NCBI RefSeq assembly: GCF_000269805.1
Contig: NZ_JH711483.1
Span: 289,261 to 353,260 of the forward strand
Length of the DNA stretch: 64,000 nucleotides
Source: Actinomyces massiliensis 4401292
Lineage (GTDB): Bacteria > Actinomycetota > Actinomycetes > Actinomycetales > Actinomycetaceae
Direction of reading: 5' to 3'
Each line of letters opens with the position of its first letter. The first letter of the stretch is position 1. This document shows positions 1 through 8,486 of the stretch, piece by piece. The position numbers and the translations under genes were made by a program. The notes beneath the pieces were generated by a model that saw nothing but the letters and a program-made list of their open reading frames with translations, searched no databases and was not told the DNA's origin.

Positions 1-1830
1 GCCGCTATCGCGGGGGTGACCGCGGTCGCCGCGGGTCTGCTCGTGGCCGTGCGCCGCCTCATCCCCGGCGGCCGGACGCAATCCGCTGATCCGCCTCGGG
101 ACGGTGGCGGGCGTCCCGACCTGCGCGTGCCGACCGGGCTGGCGGTGGCGTGCCTCGTCCTCGGGATCGGCACATTGGCCGGCATGGGGTCCATGTCCAC
201 CCCGGCTCAGGCCTTCGACATCGTTTTCCACTCCAACGCCGTCCAGGCGATCCGCCAGCTGGGGAACGCCTCCAGTTTCGGAAGCATGTCGGCGCTCTAT
301 CAGGGGGTGCCCACCTACTACCCGACCGTGTGGCACGGAGCGGTGGCACTGCTTCCCGCCAGTGTGACGGTGTCCTCGAATGCGATGGTCCTCGTCGTCG
401 CGGCACTGGCCTGGCCGCTGGGCATCGCCGGTCTGCTCGCCGAGGTCCTCGGCGCCGAGCACTCCCGGAACCGCACTGCGATTGCTCTGGGCACCGTCCT
501 GAGCGCCGCCACGGTGGGGGCGCCGACGATGCTGCTGGGCACCTTGGCGGTGTGGGCCTACACCCTGAGCGTGATCTGTCTGCCCGGGGTGGTGGTTCTG
601 GGCCTGCGCCTGTTGCGCTCCGTGCCCGCGGACAGTGCCGGAGAGGGCGCCCTCGAGGGCTTCTCCGAGGGGGAATCCGAAGAGGAGAGGGCTCGAACGC
701 GGTCCTCGTTGTCCGATCTGATCATGAATGGTGTGCTGTTCGTGGGCGGAGGGATCGGCGCGGTTCTGGCCCACGGTGCGGGGACCTTCAACACCATGGT
801 GCTCCTCGGGCCGCTCGCCGTGGTCCTGATCGTGCGCCTGGTGCGCGCCGGCGGTCGGCGCAAGACGGTGACGCTCCGTATTCTCGCGGTGCTGGCCGTG
901 TGCGTCCTGATCGGGGCGTGGGTGATGCGCGAGTCCCTGGTCTGGGTCTGGCGATACCCCCGCGGCGGCGGAAACCTTCTGGGAACCCTGGGGCAGGCCC
1001 TGCTCGACCTGCCGCAGTACGGGGCGTTCTCCTTCCAAGGAATTCCGATGATCGTCGGGGCGCCTCTGGGCATCGTGGTGTGCGGGCTGGCGGTATTCGC
1101 GGCGGTCCGCGTGCCTCAGGCGCGCCCGTGGCTGGTGACGGCGGCGGTGGCGCTGTGCCTGGTCACGCTCGTCGGCGGACCGCAGTGGTGGGGGCGTCGG
1201 ATCGGCGCCCTGTGGTACTTGCAGAAGGCGCGCGTGCAGCCGCTCGTCATCATTCCCGGCCTCGTGCTGGCCACCCTGGGGCTGCGCCGTCTGCTTGAGG
1301 CGCGCCCCGGGCGCAGGATGACCGCCGTGCTCCTCGTGCTCGTGTGCGCCGCCGCTGTGGGACGCATGCCGCTGCACGCGAAACTGGCGCGATCGGTCCA
1401 CGATGCCGACCGGATCGCCTATGGCACGATCCTCACCTCTGAGGAGGCGGACTTCATCACGTCTCTGAGCGACCAGCTGCCCGAGGACGCCCTGGTCGTG
1501 GGAGCGCCCTCGCGGGGAGAGAGCTATCTGTGGGCGCTCGGAGGAATCGACGTCGTGTATCCGCTGCGCTCGAGGCCGACGCAGGGAACGGCCGCCGACA
1601 TGCTCGCCTCCGCGGCCCCGGATCTGCGGCCGGGGTCGACGACGTGCCAGCTTCTCAATGAGCTCGGAGCCGAGTACTACTTCCGGGCCGACCGGGGAGC
1701 AGCGTGGGACGGTCGGGAGGCGCCCCTGCGCTGGGACAAGGCGCTGGCCGACTGGCCCACTGACGGCATGGAGCCGGTGGCCTCCACGAGTACGGCCGGC
1801 CTGTGGCGGATCACCGCCTGCGGCGACTGA
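1..1830 (+). CDS. DUF6541 family polytopic membrane protein, 5' truncated by window edge
   Basis: The reading frame is open from base 1, so the N-terminus (about 65-75 residues compared with the paralogues at 4005, 6245 and 8487) lies outside the window; the GTG at 16 is probably internal. Many hydrophobic segments precede an extracytoplasmic C-terminal domain. An early loop carries FDIVFHSNAV near base 214, matching the DAVFHLNAV loop of the paralogues. The protein ends LWRITACGD, with a second conserved cysteine in CQLLNELGAEYYF. DUF6541 proteins occur in actinobacterial polysaccharide loci and resemble GT-C lipid-linked-sugar glycosyltransferases; that activity is inference. It is the most diverged of the four copies here and the only one on this strand. 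Confidence 0.8.
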   Translation, partial: AAIAGVTAVAAGLLVAVRRLIPGGRTQSADPPRDGGGRPDLRVPTGLAVACLVLGIGTLAGMGSMSTPAQAFDIVFHSNAVQAIRQLGNASSFGSMSALYQGVPTYYPTVWHGAVALLPASVTVSSNAMVLVVAALAWPLGIAGLLAEVLGAEHSRNRTAIALGTVLSAATVGAPTMLLGTLAVWAYTLSVICLPGVVVLGLRLLRSVPADSAGEGALEGFSEGESEEERARTRSSLSDLIMNGVLFVGGGIGAVLAHGAGTFNTMVLLGPLAVVLIVRLVRAGGRRKTVTLRILAVLAVCVLIGAWVMRESLVWVWRYPRGGGNLLGTLGQALLDLPQYGAFSFQGIPMIVGAPLGIVVCGLAVFAAVRVPQARPWLVTAAVALCLVTLVGGPQWWGRRIGALWYLQKARVQPLVIIPGLVLATLGLRRLLEARPGRRMTAVLLVLVCAAAVGRMPLHAKLARSVHDADRIAYGTILTSEEADFITSLSDQLPEDALVVGAPSRGESYLWALGGIDVVYPLRSRPTQGTAADMLASAAPDLRPGSTTCQLLNELGAEYYFRADRGAAWDGREAPLRWDKALADWPTDGMEPVASTSTAGLWRITACGD

Positions 1831-1839
1831 GCAGCAGCG

Positions 1840-1927
1840 TCGAGATCGGTCGTACTCCGCGTCGAGATCGGTCGCATTCCGGCTCGAGATCGGTCGCATT
1901 CCGCGTCGAGATCGGTCGCACCCCGTG
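1840..1927. repeat. Four tandem 22-bp repeats, TCGAGATCGGTCG core
   Basis: Units begin at 1840, 1862, 1884 and 1906, a spacing of exactly 22 bp. The 13-bp core TCGAGATCGGTCG is identical in all four; the remaining 9 bp vary around CATTCCGCG or CATTCCGGC. The array starts 10 bases after the stop of the DUF6541 gene. The same family recurs as three units at 51526-51591, again just after a stop codon. Because 22 is not a multiple of three, the reading frame rotates between units, which argues against coding. There are no unique spacers, so it is not a CRISPR. Function unknown. Confidence 0.9.
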
Positions 1928-2095
1928 CCGGCATCAATTCACCGCCGGCCACCACCCCGCTCGAGCTGGAGCATTCGCTTCGGACGCCGCAGTGCACAGG
2001 GCACGCCACGTGCATCGGGCGAGCTTCGGATAGGGCACACTTGACCCCAGTCCCAGCCCGCGGGAGGAACGCGGGAGGATACGGAAGGACCCCGA

Positions 2096-4021
2096 GTGAG
2101 CCGCACGAGTGTTGTCGCTGTCGTCGTCGCCTACAACCGCCAGGAGCTGCTGCGCCGGTGCCTCGACAGCCTGGCGGAGCAGACCGTCGCGCTGACCGGC
2201 ACGGTCGTGGTGGACAACGCCTCCACCGATTCCTCTCGCGAGGTGGCCTCGACCCATCCGCTGGGCGCCCATGTCGTCGCGCTTCCCACCAACACCGGGG
2301 GCGCCGGCGGATTCGCCGCCGGCATCGCGCGCGCCCTCACGCGATTCCCGCAGGCCGACTGGATCTGGATCATGGACGACGACACGATCCCCACCGCGAC
2401 CGCCCTGGAGGCGCTCGTCCAAGCCGCCGAGGCGTATCCGGGCGCACCGGCGCTGCTCGCCTCCAGGGCCGTGTGGACCGACGGCACCGAGCATCCCATG
2501 AACCGTCCGCGCACTCGCCCCGGTCTTCCCCCGGCGCTTCACCGCCACGCGGCGCTGGCGGGCGCCCGTCAGATCCGCACCGCCTCCTTCGTGTCGATCC
2601 TGATGGATGCGCGCGCTGTGCGCGAGGTCGGCCTGCCGCGCGCCTCCTACTTCCTGTGGAACGACGACTTCGAGTACACCTCCCGCATTCTGCGGGGGCG
2701 GGTCGGCCTGTACGTGCCGGAATCGGTGGTGCACCACCTGACCAAGGCGCTGGGCTCCTCCGATGCCGATCCGGGTGAGCGCTTCCGCTTCGAGGTGCGC
2801 AACAAGGTGTGGACCTTCCGCGACTCCACGGGGCTCGGAGCGGTTGAGCGGCTGGCCTATGAGGCGGCGACGGCCCGGCGCTGGCTGCGCGCGACGCTGA
2901 GCTCGGCCGATCGGGCCGCGCTGTGGAGGGCGGGCCGCCAGGGTCTGCGCGAGGGATTGGCGCGGCCCGCCGACAATGCGGAGGTCTTCCTGGGAACCCC
3001 CGTTCAGGCCGACGTCGCCGCCGTCGAGGCCGCCGCCCGGGAGGGGAGGGACGACGGCCCTGGACTCCGTCGCCGCGGCGGCCCCGCCGGGGAGGGAGAG
3101 TGGGCCGGAGCGGCCTCCGCATCATCGGGATCATCGAACCCGGCAGGGGCGGCGGGCGCCGTCGACCCTGATGCCCCGACGCCGTCCTTCAGCGTGCTGC
3201 TGCCGGTCTATCGGGGCGATCGTGAGGATTTCCTGCGCCGCAGTCTGGCGTCCGTCACCGTTGAGCAGACTCTGCGCCCCGATGAGGTCCTCATCGTGCG
3301 CGACGGTCCCGTGCCCGACGAGCTGGAGGATGTGCTCGCCCGCGCGCGCCGGGGGGAGCTCAGCGGGGAGGTGCCAGTGCGGGTGCTCGAGCTGGAGGAG
3401 AACGTCGGCCTGGCCGCCGCCCTCGAGGTCGGACTCGCCGAGGTCGCTCACGACGTGGTCGCCCGCCAGGACGCGGACGACATCTCCACCCCCGAGCGCT
3501 TCGCCACCCAGTTGCCGCTCATGGCCGCCGGGTACGACCTGGTGGGGTCGGCCATTCAGGAGTTCGACGACGAGGCCGACACCGATGGCGTCATCCGTCG
3601 TCAGCCGTCGGACCCCGGGCAGATTCGCCGGGCCCTGGCTCTGCGCGACCCCTTCAATCACCCTTCGGTGGTCTATCGAGCGGCGGCCGTCCGCGCCGTC
3701 GGCGGTTATCAGACCCTTGACCTCATGGAGGACTACTGGTTGTTCGCCCGCATGATCCATGACGGCGCGCGCGCCACCAACGTGCCGCAGGCCCTGGTTC
3801 GTTACCGGGTCGGGGCCGGCGCCTACGCGCGGCGCGGAGGCATGCGCCTGCTTCGCAGCGAGCTCGACCTCCAGTCCAGAATGCGTCGTGCCGGCCTCAT
3901 CACGGCCTCCCAGTACGCGCGCAACCTCGCGGTGCGCGCGAGTTACCGCCTGGTGCCGACGGCGGTGCGTCAGGCGGCCTACCGCACCGCTCAGAAGGCG
4001 CTGCTCAGGCGCACGCGGTGA
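2096..4021 (+). CDS. Two-domain GT2 glycosyltransferase (fusion)
   Basis: A 641-residue cytoplasmic protein with two complete family-2 glycosyltransferase modules. The first (residues about 4-250) has VVVAYNR, a TGGAGGFAAGI motif and the metal-binding DDD at 94-96 (WIWIMDDDTIP), resembling rhamnosyl- and galactofuranosyltransferases. A low-complexity Gly/Ala/Ser linker (about 310-360) leads to a second module starting at FSVLLPVYRG (about 362) with RQDADD near 459-464. The GTG start at 2096 follows GGAAGGA with good spacing. It probably adds two different sugars to a growing lipid-linked glycan; the sugars cannot be read from sequence. Its 3' end overlaps the convergent DUF6541 gene by 17 bases. 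Confidence 0.88.
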   Translation: MSRTSVVAVVVAYNRQELLRRCLDSLAEQTVALTGTVVVDNASTDSSREVASTHPLGAHVVALPTNTGGAGGFAAGIARALTRFPQADWIWIMDDDTIPTATALEALVQAAEAYPGAPALLASRAVWTDGTEHPMNRPRTRPGLPPALHRHAALAGARQIRTASFVSILMDARAVREVGLPRASYFLWNDDFEYTSRILRGRVGLYVPESVVHHLTKALGSSDADPGERFRFEVRNKVWTFRDSTGLGAVERLAYEAATARRWLRATLSSADRAALWRAGRQGLREGLARPADNAEVFLGTPVQADVAAVEAAAREGRDDGPGLRRRGGPAGEGEWAGAASASSGSSNPAGAAGAVDPDAPTPSFSVLLPVYRGDREDFLRRSLASVTVEQTLRPDEVLIVRDGPVPDELEDVLARARRGELSGEVPVRVLELEENVGLAAALEVGLAEVAHDVVARQDADDISTPERFATQLPLMAAGYDLVGSAIQEFDDEADTDGVIRRQPSDPGQIRRALALRDPFNHPSVVYRAAAVRAVGGYQTLDLMEDYWLFARMIHDGARATNVPQALVRYRVGAGAYARRGGMRLLRSELDLQSRMRRAGLITASQYARNLAVRASYRLVPTAVRQAAYRTAQKALLRRTR

Positions 4022-6107
4022 TGCGGTAGAGAGTCGCGTCCCCGATTCTCAGAACCGTCCGGAAACCGTCGCGCGGCTGGATGTCGGACAGGCCCGGCGC
4101 CTGCGGGCCGTCCAGGATGGTGCGGCCCTTGAAATCCAGGACGTAGTCGACGCCGAGCTCCTCGATGGCGGGGCAGACCTCGGGGTTGTCGCCGACCTCA
4201 TCGAGGCTGTTCTCCAGGACTGTCAGTGCCGGGCTCGTGGAGCCGTAGGAACTCAGGTGCCTGGGCAGCGTCGTGACGCCGGTGAGTCCGTAGGCGAGTG
4301 AGCCGCCCCTCCAGGGGTCCGCGAGGACGACGTCGTCGGGTCCCAGCAGGTCGGGCAGCCGATTCACGACGGCGAGCTCGTCGGCGGTCAATGACTGGGA
4401 GTCATCCGTCACCAGGAACGTGAGGCCGAATTTTTTCAGGTTGTAGGACATTGCGGCGCTGCCCGTGCTCTGCCATGCCAGTGCTGCGATGACGACGATC
4501 GTCAGCGCTGCTCTGAGCCATGGCACGGTCGTGGCGGCCCGGGCTGGGCGGGGCAGCGCGCGGCCGGCGGCGTCGGCGAGGGCGCAGGCGCCGATGCCCG
4601 CCAGCGGCAGAGCCGTGACCATCATGAATCCGCCCGGACGGTAGGCGTCGGAGTACCAGAAGCCGGTCAGGCTGTAGCGCAGGGGGCTGACCTTCTGCGA
4701 GACGTCCACGACGTACAGCCCGCAGACCACGGTGTGCGTCAGCGCCACCCACCGGGTGCTCCGACGGCGCCAGGCCGACAGGTATCCGATGACCGTCAGA
4801 AGCGCCAGTGGCCAGACGATGGCGGTCAGCTCGGGCGCGCTCGTCACCGCCTCGCCGATACCTCCCGCCACGGAGGTGTATGGAGGCCACTGTGAGACGC
4901 TCTTGGAGGCCCGCAGCGCCGGGGCAGCGAACCACGAAGCCCCGGCCAGGAGCGCTGTCAGAACGTAGGCGAGAGCTGCTCGACGCATGTGATGGCGCGC
5001 TCTGACGGCGCAGACCGCCAGAGAGACGGAGCGGGTTGCCGCCGCGGACACCCCGGCGATGAGTGCGATGACGATGATCGAGGGGTGGGCCAGTGCCAGC
5101 CCGACGCATCCGGCCCCCGCCATGAGCCACAGAACCGCTCGGCGCGGCAGTGTCATTCCTCGAGCGCTGGCGGTCACCGCGGTCAGGAGGACGCTTGGCA
5201 GCATCGCGGTTGCGAGGAAAACCGGATACAGAATGCCCCAGAAGAGCCCGAGCAGCGGGAAGGCCGGAGCCGCGGAGGCGAGGACGGCGGTCGCGATCCG
5301 CCCGGCTCGGCGGCCCGCCGTGAGCGCGCTGGTGAGCGTGATGACCCCGGAGGTCCAGGTCAGGCCGGCGACCGCGCACATGACGGCGTTGGAGGCCAGG
5401 GGGATGCTCGTGATGCCCGACAGGCGCATCGTCAGCGCCACGAGGGTGTGCCAGCCCAGGGGGTAGACCGCGCCCCTGGAGATGACCATGTCGAAGGACA
5501 GGCTCGAGGCGTTGCCGGTGTCGAGGATCCAGCGCACGGCGTTGAGGTGGTAGACGGCGTCGTAGGTCTGGGAGAAGGCGTCTGGTGCATTGATGAATTG
5601 CGCGCAGATGGCCAACATGAGGGCGGCCGATATGATCCACAGGCCGAGGTCCTCGACCGGGCCGCGTGCGGCGGCCCAGTAGCGGGACGCCCGCCCGCCG
5701 ATGGAGGCGGGAGCGGGGGGAGTATCGGCGGGTTCTTGCAGGGCAGGCTCCTCAGATGGGACGGCCCCGTCCGGATCGCTCGGGGCGCCGTCGTCGCGGG
5801 CGTCCTGGGCGGCGGCTCTTGCCCTGCGGGAGATGAGGATCCCGGTCAGGCGGTGCGCCGCCCGCACGGCGATGGCGGCCAGGACGATGATGGCGGTTGC
5901 GCCCGCCACGACCGACACCCCCCAGGCCAGTCCCAGCCCGGGCGCCAGGAGGCCGGTCCCCGCGATGACGGCGACGGACAGGGCCGGAGCCAGGGCCACC
6001 ACAACCCGGACGGGCAGGCGGGCTGCGATGGCGATGAGGCCGCCGGGGGCGTACAGCAGAGCCGCTGCGATGAGCAGAGGGTGGAGGAGAGCGCTCCACA
6101 TGGCCAT
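4005..6107 (-). CDS. DUF6541 family polytopic membrane protein (paralogue 2)
   Basis: A 700-residue protein with many predicted membrane segments, an acidic Asp/Glu/Pro-rich loop around residues 105-140, and the family loop QTYDAVYHLNAVRW near 177-190, followed by LDTGNASS. The C-terminal soluble domain has CPAIEELGVDYVL near 640 and ends LYRITACA. A GAAAGGA ribosome site stands 5 bases before the ATG at 6107; the next Met (6101) aligns with the starts of the paralogues and is an alternative. It is likely a GT-C-like glycosyltransferase or other enzyme acting on lipid-linked sugars at the outer membrane face (inference). It lies downstream of two further paralogues on the same strand. Confidence 0.85.
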   Translation of the reverse strand: MAMWSALLHPLLIAAALLYAPGGLIAIAARLPVRVVVALAPALSVAVIAGTGLLAPGLGLAWGVSVVAGATAIIVLAAIAVRAAHRLTGILISRRARAAAQDARDDGAPSDPDGAVPSEEPALQEPADTPPAPASIGGRASRYWAAARGPVEDLGLWIISAALMLAICAQFINAPDAFSQTYDAVYHLNAVRWILDTGNASSLSFDMVISRGAVYPLGWHTLVALTMRLSGITSIPLASNAVMCAVAGLTWTSGVITLTSALTAGRRAGRIATAVLASAAPAFPLLGLFWGILYPVFLATAMLPSVLLTAVTASARGMTLPRRAVLWLMAGAGCVGLALAHPSIIVIALIAGVSAAATRSVSLAVCAVRARHHMRRAALAYVLTALLAGASWFAAPALRASKSVSQWPPYTSVAGGIGEAVTSAPELTAIVWPLALLTVIGYLSAWRRRSTRWVALTHTVVCGLYVVDVSQKVSPLRYSLTGFWYSDAYRPGGFMMVTALPLAGIGACALADAAGRALPRPARAATTVPWLRAALTIVVIAALAWQSTGSAAMSYNLKKFGLTFLVTDDSQSLTADELAVVNRLPDLLGPDDVVLADPWRGGSLAYGLTGVTTLPRHLSSYGSTSPALTVLENSLDEVGDNPEVCPAIEELGVDYVLDFKGRTILDGPQAPGLSDIQPRDGFRTVLRIGDATLYRITACA

Positions 6108-6150
6108 GGGGGTCCTTTCGGGCTGACGGCGCGGCCTCTCGCCCTGAGGG

Positions 6151-6173
6151 AGCGGGGCTCCTCAAACCCCGCT
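6151..6173 (-). terminator. Hairpin between two DUF6541 genes
   Basis: AGCGGGG and CCCCGCT form a perfect 7-bp stem around a 9-base loop, downstream of the 6245-8308 gene and upstream of the 4005-6107 gene, both read leftward. There is no T-rich tail, so it may be a weak attenuator, an RNA-stability hairpin or chance. Confidence 0.3.
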
Positions 6174-6244
6174 GGAGCGGATGGGATGGGGCGGATGAGA
6201 TGACGGGCATCCGCATTCTCGCCCATGACGCGACGGCGCGCGTC

Positions 6245-8308
6245 TCATCCGCAGGCGGTGATCCGGTAGAGAGACGCCTGTCCCCGCTCGGCGACGAGTT
6301 CGAAGCCCGGTGCGGTGTCCAGGTGCGCGAACCCGACGAAGGCCTTCTGATTCGAGATCGTCTTGCCTGGGAAGTAGAGCGCATAGGTGGCGCCGACGTC
6401 CTTCAGCGCCGTGCAGACGGCGGGATCCGCGGAGGCCCTGTTGAGCTTCTTCTCGATGATGTCGAGATCGGCGTCATGCCGGTGGAAGAGGTGCTTCACG
6501 GTGGTGTCGGCCCCGGAGAGGGCGTACGCGAGCGCGGCCCCGGATTTGGGGTCGACGGCGATGACGGCGTCCGGCTCGATCAGGCTGGGGAGCTCATTGA
6601 TGAGGGCGTACTCGTCGGTGGTGAGGGAGGAGGAGTCGGGTGCGAGCATGTAGGACTGCTCCAGTATCTTCACCGAGTCCGACATCGCGCCCGACAGCGG
6701 CCCGGTCGCCACCAGGAGGAGGACGATGACGCAGCAGGCGCTCGATCTCCACACGAGGGGCCGAGCGCGCCCGCTGGCGATGAGCCGCTCGCATGCTTCG
6801 CGCACTCTGCGCAGTCCCGGCAGCCCGCGCGTCTCGCGTGCCCGAGATGCGGTGATGCCTTGGATGATGCGCCCGCATGCCCCGCACGCCTCGCGTCCCC
6901 ATCGCGCGGCGGCCAGCATGCCCAGTGCCGCCAGCGGTACGGCGGTGACCGGAATCAGCCCTCCCAGGCGGCTGGCGTCGTTGTACCAGATGCCCACCAT
7001 GAAGAAGCGCAGGTCGCCGTCCTGGGCGGAGCGGGCCACGACATACAGGGCGCCCGTGGTGGCATGGAGCGCCGCCAGCCATCTGTATCCGTCGGTCCGC
7101 AGAGCGGCGATGAAGCCGAGGAGAGTCAGCACGGCGGGGACCCAGATCACCGGGAGCTGCACGGGCATTGAGGTCACGGCCTCACCGACGGATCCGCTCG
7201 TCGCATAGCTCGGACCCCAGATCGCACTCTCACGCGGCGGGCGCATGTACATCCAGACCATGACCAGGCCGACTGCCAGAGCGCCGACTACGAGGCTCTG
7301 CCGGCGGAGCGCACTCGCGGGGCGCTCGTCGAGCGGTGCGCGCAAGGAGGTGATGAGCCTCGCCGTCGTCAGGATGACGGAGGCGAGCAGGAGCGTGGCG
7401 ATGGTGTTGGGCTGAGTCAGCCCGAGTCCGGCGACTCCGAGAGCCGTCGCCGGCAGGAGCAGACCGGTCGGTCGGGGAGTGAGACCGGCGCTGCCGATCG
7501 GCACCAGTGCGCGGACGGCTGCCAGGAGTGCGGGAAGCAGCGCGATGGACAGGAAGTTGGGGTAGAGCACGCCCCAGTTCAGCAGGACGAAGGGGAAGAC
7601 GGTGAAGCTGCCGGCCATGACCGCGGCGGTGAGCAGGGCTGCGGGGCGCCCGTGGAAGAGGACGTGCGTCAGTGTCAGGCAGCCGGAGGTCCATACCAGG
7701 CCCGCCACGGCGAGCACCGTCGCGTTGGTGGCCATGGGGATGTTCGTTGCGCCGCACAGCTTCATGGCCAGGGCGACCAGCGTGTGCCAGCCGAGCGGGT
7801 AGGCGCTGCCCTGAGGGGCTTCCAGGAAGAGGCGGAACGAGGACGCGTTATTGGTCTGGAGGATCCATTCCACGGCGTTGAGGTGGAAGACGGCGTCGAA
7901 GGTCTGCGAGATGGCATCGGGGGTGTTCAGGATGCGTCCGATGGTGGCCCCGGTGGCGGCGGCCGACAGCGGCCACGCCGCGCACCAGACGGCGATGGAG
8001 CGGAGGCGGGGGAGTGCGCCGGTGGCTCCTGATCCGGCGTACGGGGGATGCCGCCGGGCCATCAGCCACCTCGTTGCCAGGGCGGCCAGGCACAGGATCG
8101 CAGTGGCCGCCGCTACCGAGGCCAGGCCCCAGGGCAGGGCGAGTACGGGTGCTGCAACACCGGTTCCGCTGATGATCGCGATGGAGATGGCCGGCGCCAG
8201 GCCGACGATGAGAGGCGTTCGTATTCCTGCGGCAGCGCCGACGAGGGTGCCTGGAATGAATAGCAGCGCGGCAGCTGACAGGAGGATCGGGAGGAGGGAG
8301 AGCCACAC
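6245..8308 (-). CDS. DUF6541 family polytopic membrane protein (paralogue 3)
   Basis: A 687-residue polytopic membrane protein beginning GTG-TGG, with family loop QTFDAVFHLNAVEW near residue 135, then ILQTNNASS, and a C-terminal domain with CTALKDVGATYALYFPG and final residues LYRITACG. No Shine-Dalgarno sequence precedes the GTG at 8308. Instead TAGAAT lies 8 bases upstream, the arrangement expected of a leaderless mRNA. It shares length, order of motifs and C-terminal signature with the copies at 4005 and 8487, so the three arose by tandem duplication. Probable role in synthesis of the surface glycan encoded around it (inference). Confidence 0.86.
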   Translation of the reverse strand: MWLSLLPILLSAAALLFIPGTLVGAAAGIRTPLIVGLAPAISIAIISGTGVAAPVLALPWGLASVAAATAILCLAALATRWLMARRHPPYAGSGATGALPRLRSIAVWCAAWPLSAAATGATIGRILNTPDAISQTFDAVFHLNAVEWILQTNNASSFRLFLEAPQGSAYPLGWHTLVALAMKLCGATNIPMATNATVLAVAGLVWTSGCLTLTHVLFHGRPAALLTAAVMAGSFTVFPFVLLNWGVLYPNFLSIALLPALLAAVRALVPIGSAGLTPRPTGLLLPATALGVAGLGLTQPNTIATLLLASVILTTARLITSLRAPLDERPASALRRQSLVVGALAVGLVMVWMYMRPPRESAIWGPSYATSGSVGEAVTSMPVQLPVIWVPAVLTLLGFIAALRTDGYRWLAALHATTGALYVVARSAQDGDLRFFMVGIWYNDASRLGGLIPVTAVPLAALGMLAAARWGREACGACGRIIQGITASRARETRGLPGLRRVREACERLIASGRARPLVWRSSACCVIVLLLVATGPLSGAMSDSVKILEQSYMLAPDSSSLTTDEYALINELPSLIEPDAVIAVDPKSGAALAYALSGADTTVKHLFHRHDADLDIIEKKLNRASADPAVCTALKDVGATYALYFPGKTISNQKAFVGFAHLDTAPGFELVAERGQASLYRITACG

Positions 8309-8316
8309 GAAGGTGC

Positions 8317-8322
8317 ATTCTA
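8317..8322 (-). promoter_or_regulatory. TAGAAT -10 box for a leaderless DUF6541 transcript
   Basis: Read on the minus strand, TAGAAT is followed by 8 bases and then the GTG start at 8308, with no ribosome-binding purine stretch between. No clear -35 hexamer is visible. Actinobacteria commonly transcribe leaderless mRNAs with a TAnnnT box at this distance. Confidence 0.5.
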
Positions 8323-8486
8323 GTGCGTGCTGTGCACTTGACTTGAACGCGGGTTACTAACAATTTGCTAGCGATTGCTATGCGCGTCTCCGGCCCAGGC
8401 GCGGCGGTTGTTTCGGTACCCGGCAGTGTTCGGCAGTGCCCGTCGGCGGCCGCTTCATGTCCCTCAGCGTCGGATCCAGCGCGTGC

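Noticed and set aside
1840-1927. CRISPR array
   Set aside because: Units are contiguous 22-bp repeats with no unique spacers and no cas genes nearby.
4989-6203. 404-residue frame opposite a DUF6541 gene
   Set aside because: Extreme Gly/Asp/Arg repetition and no conserved motif; the opposite strand encodes a family member with three paralogues.
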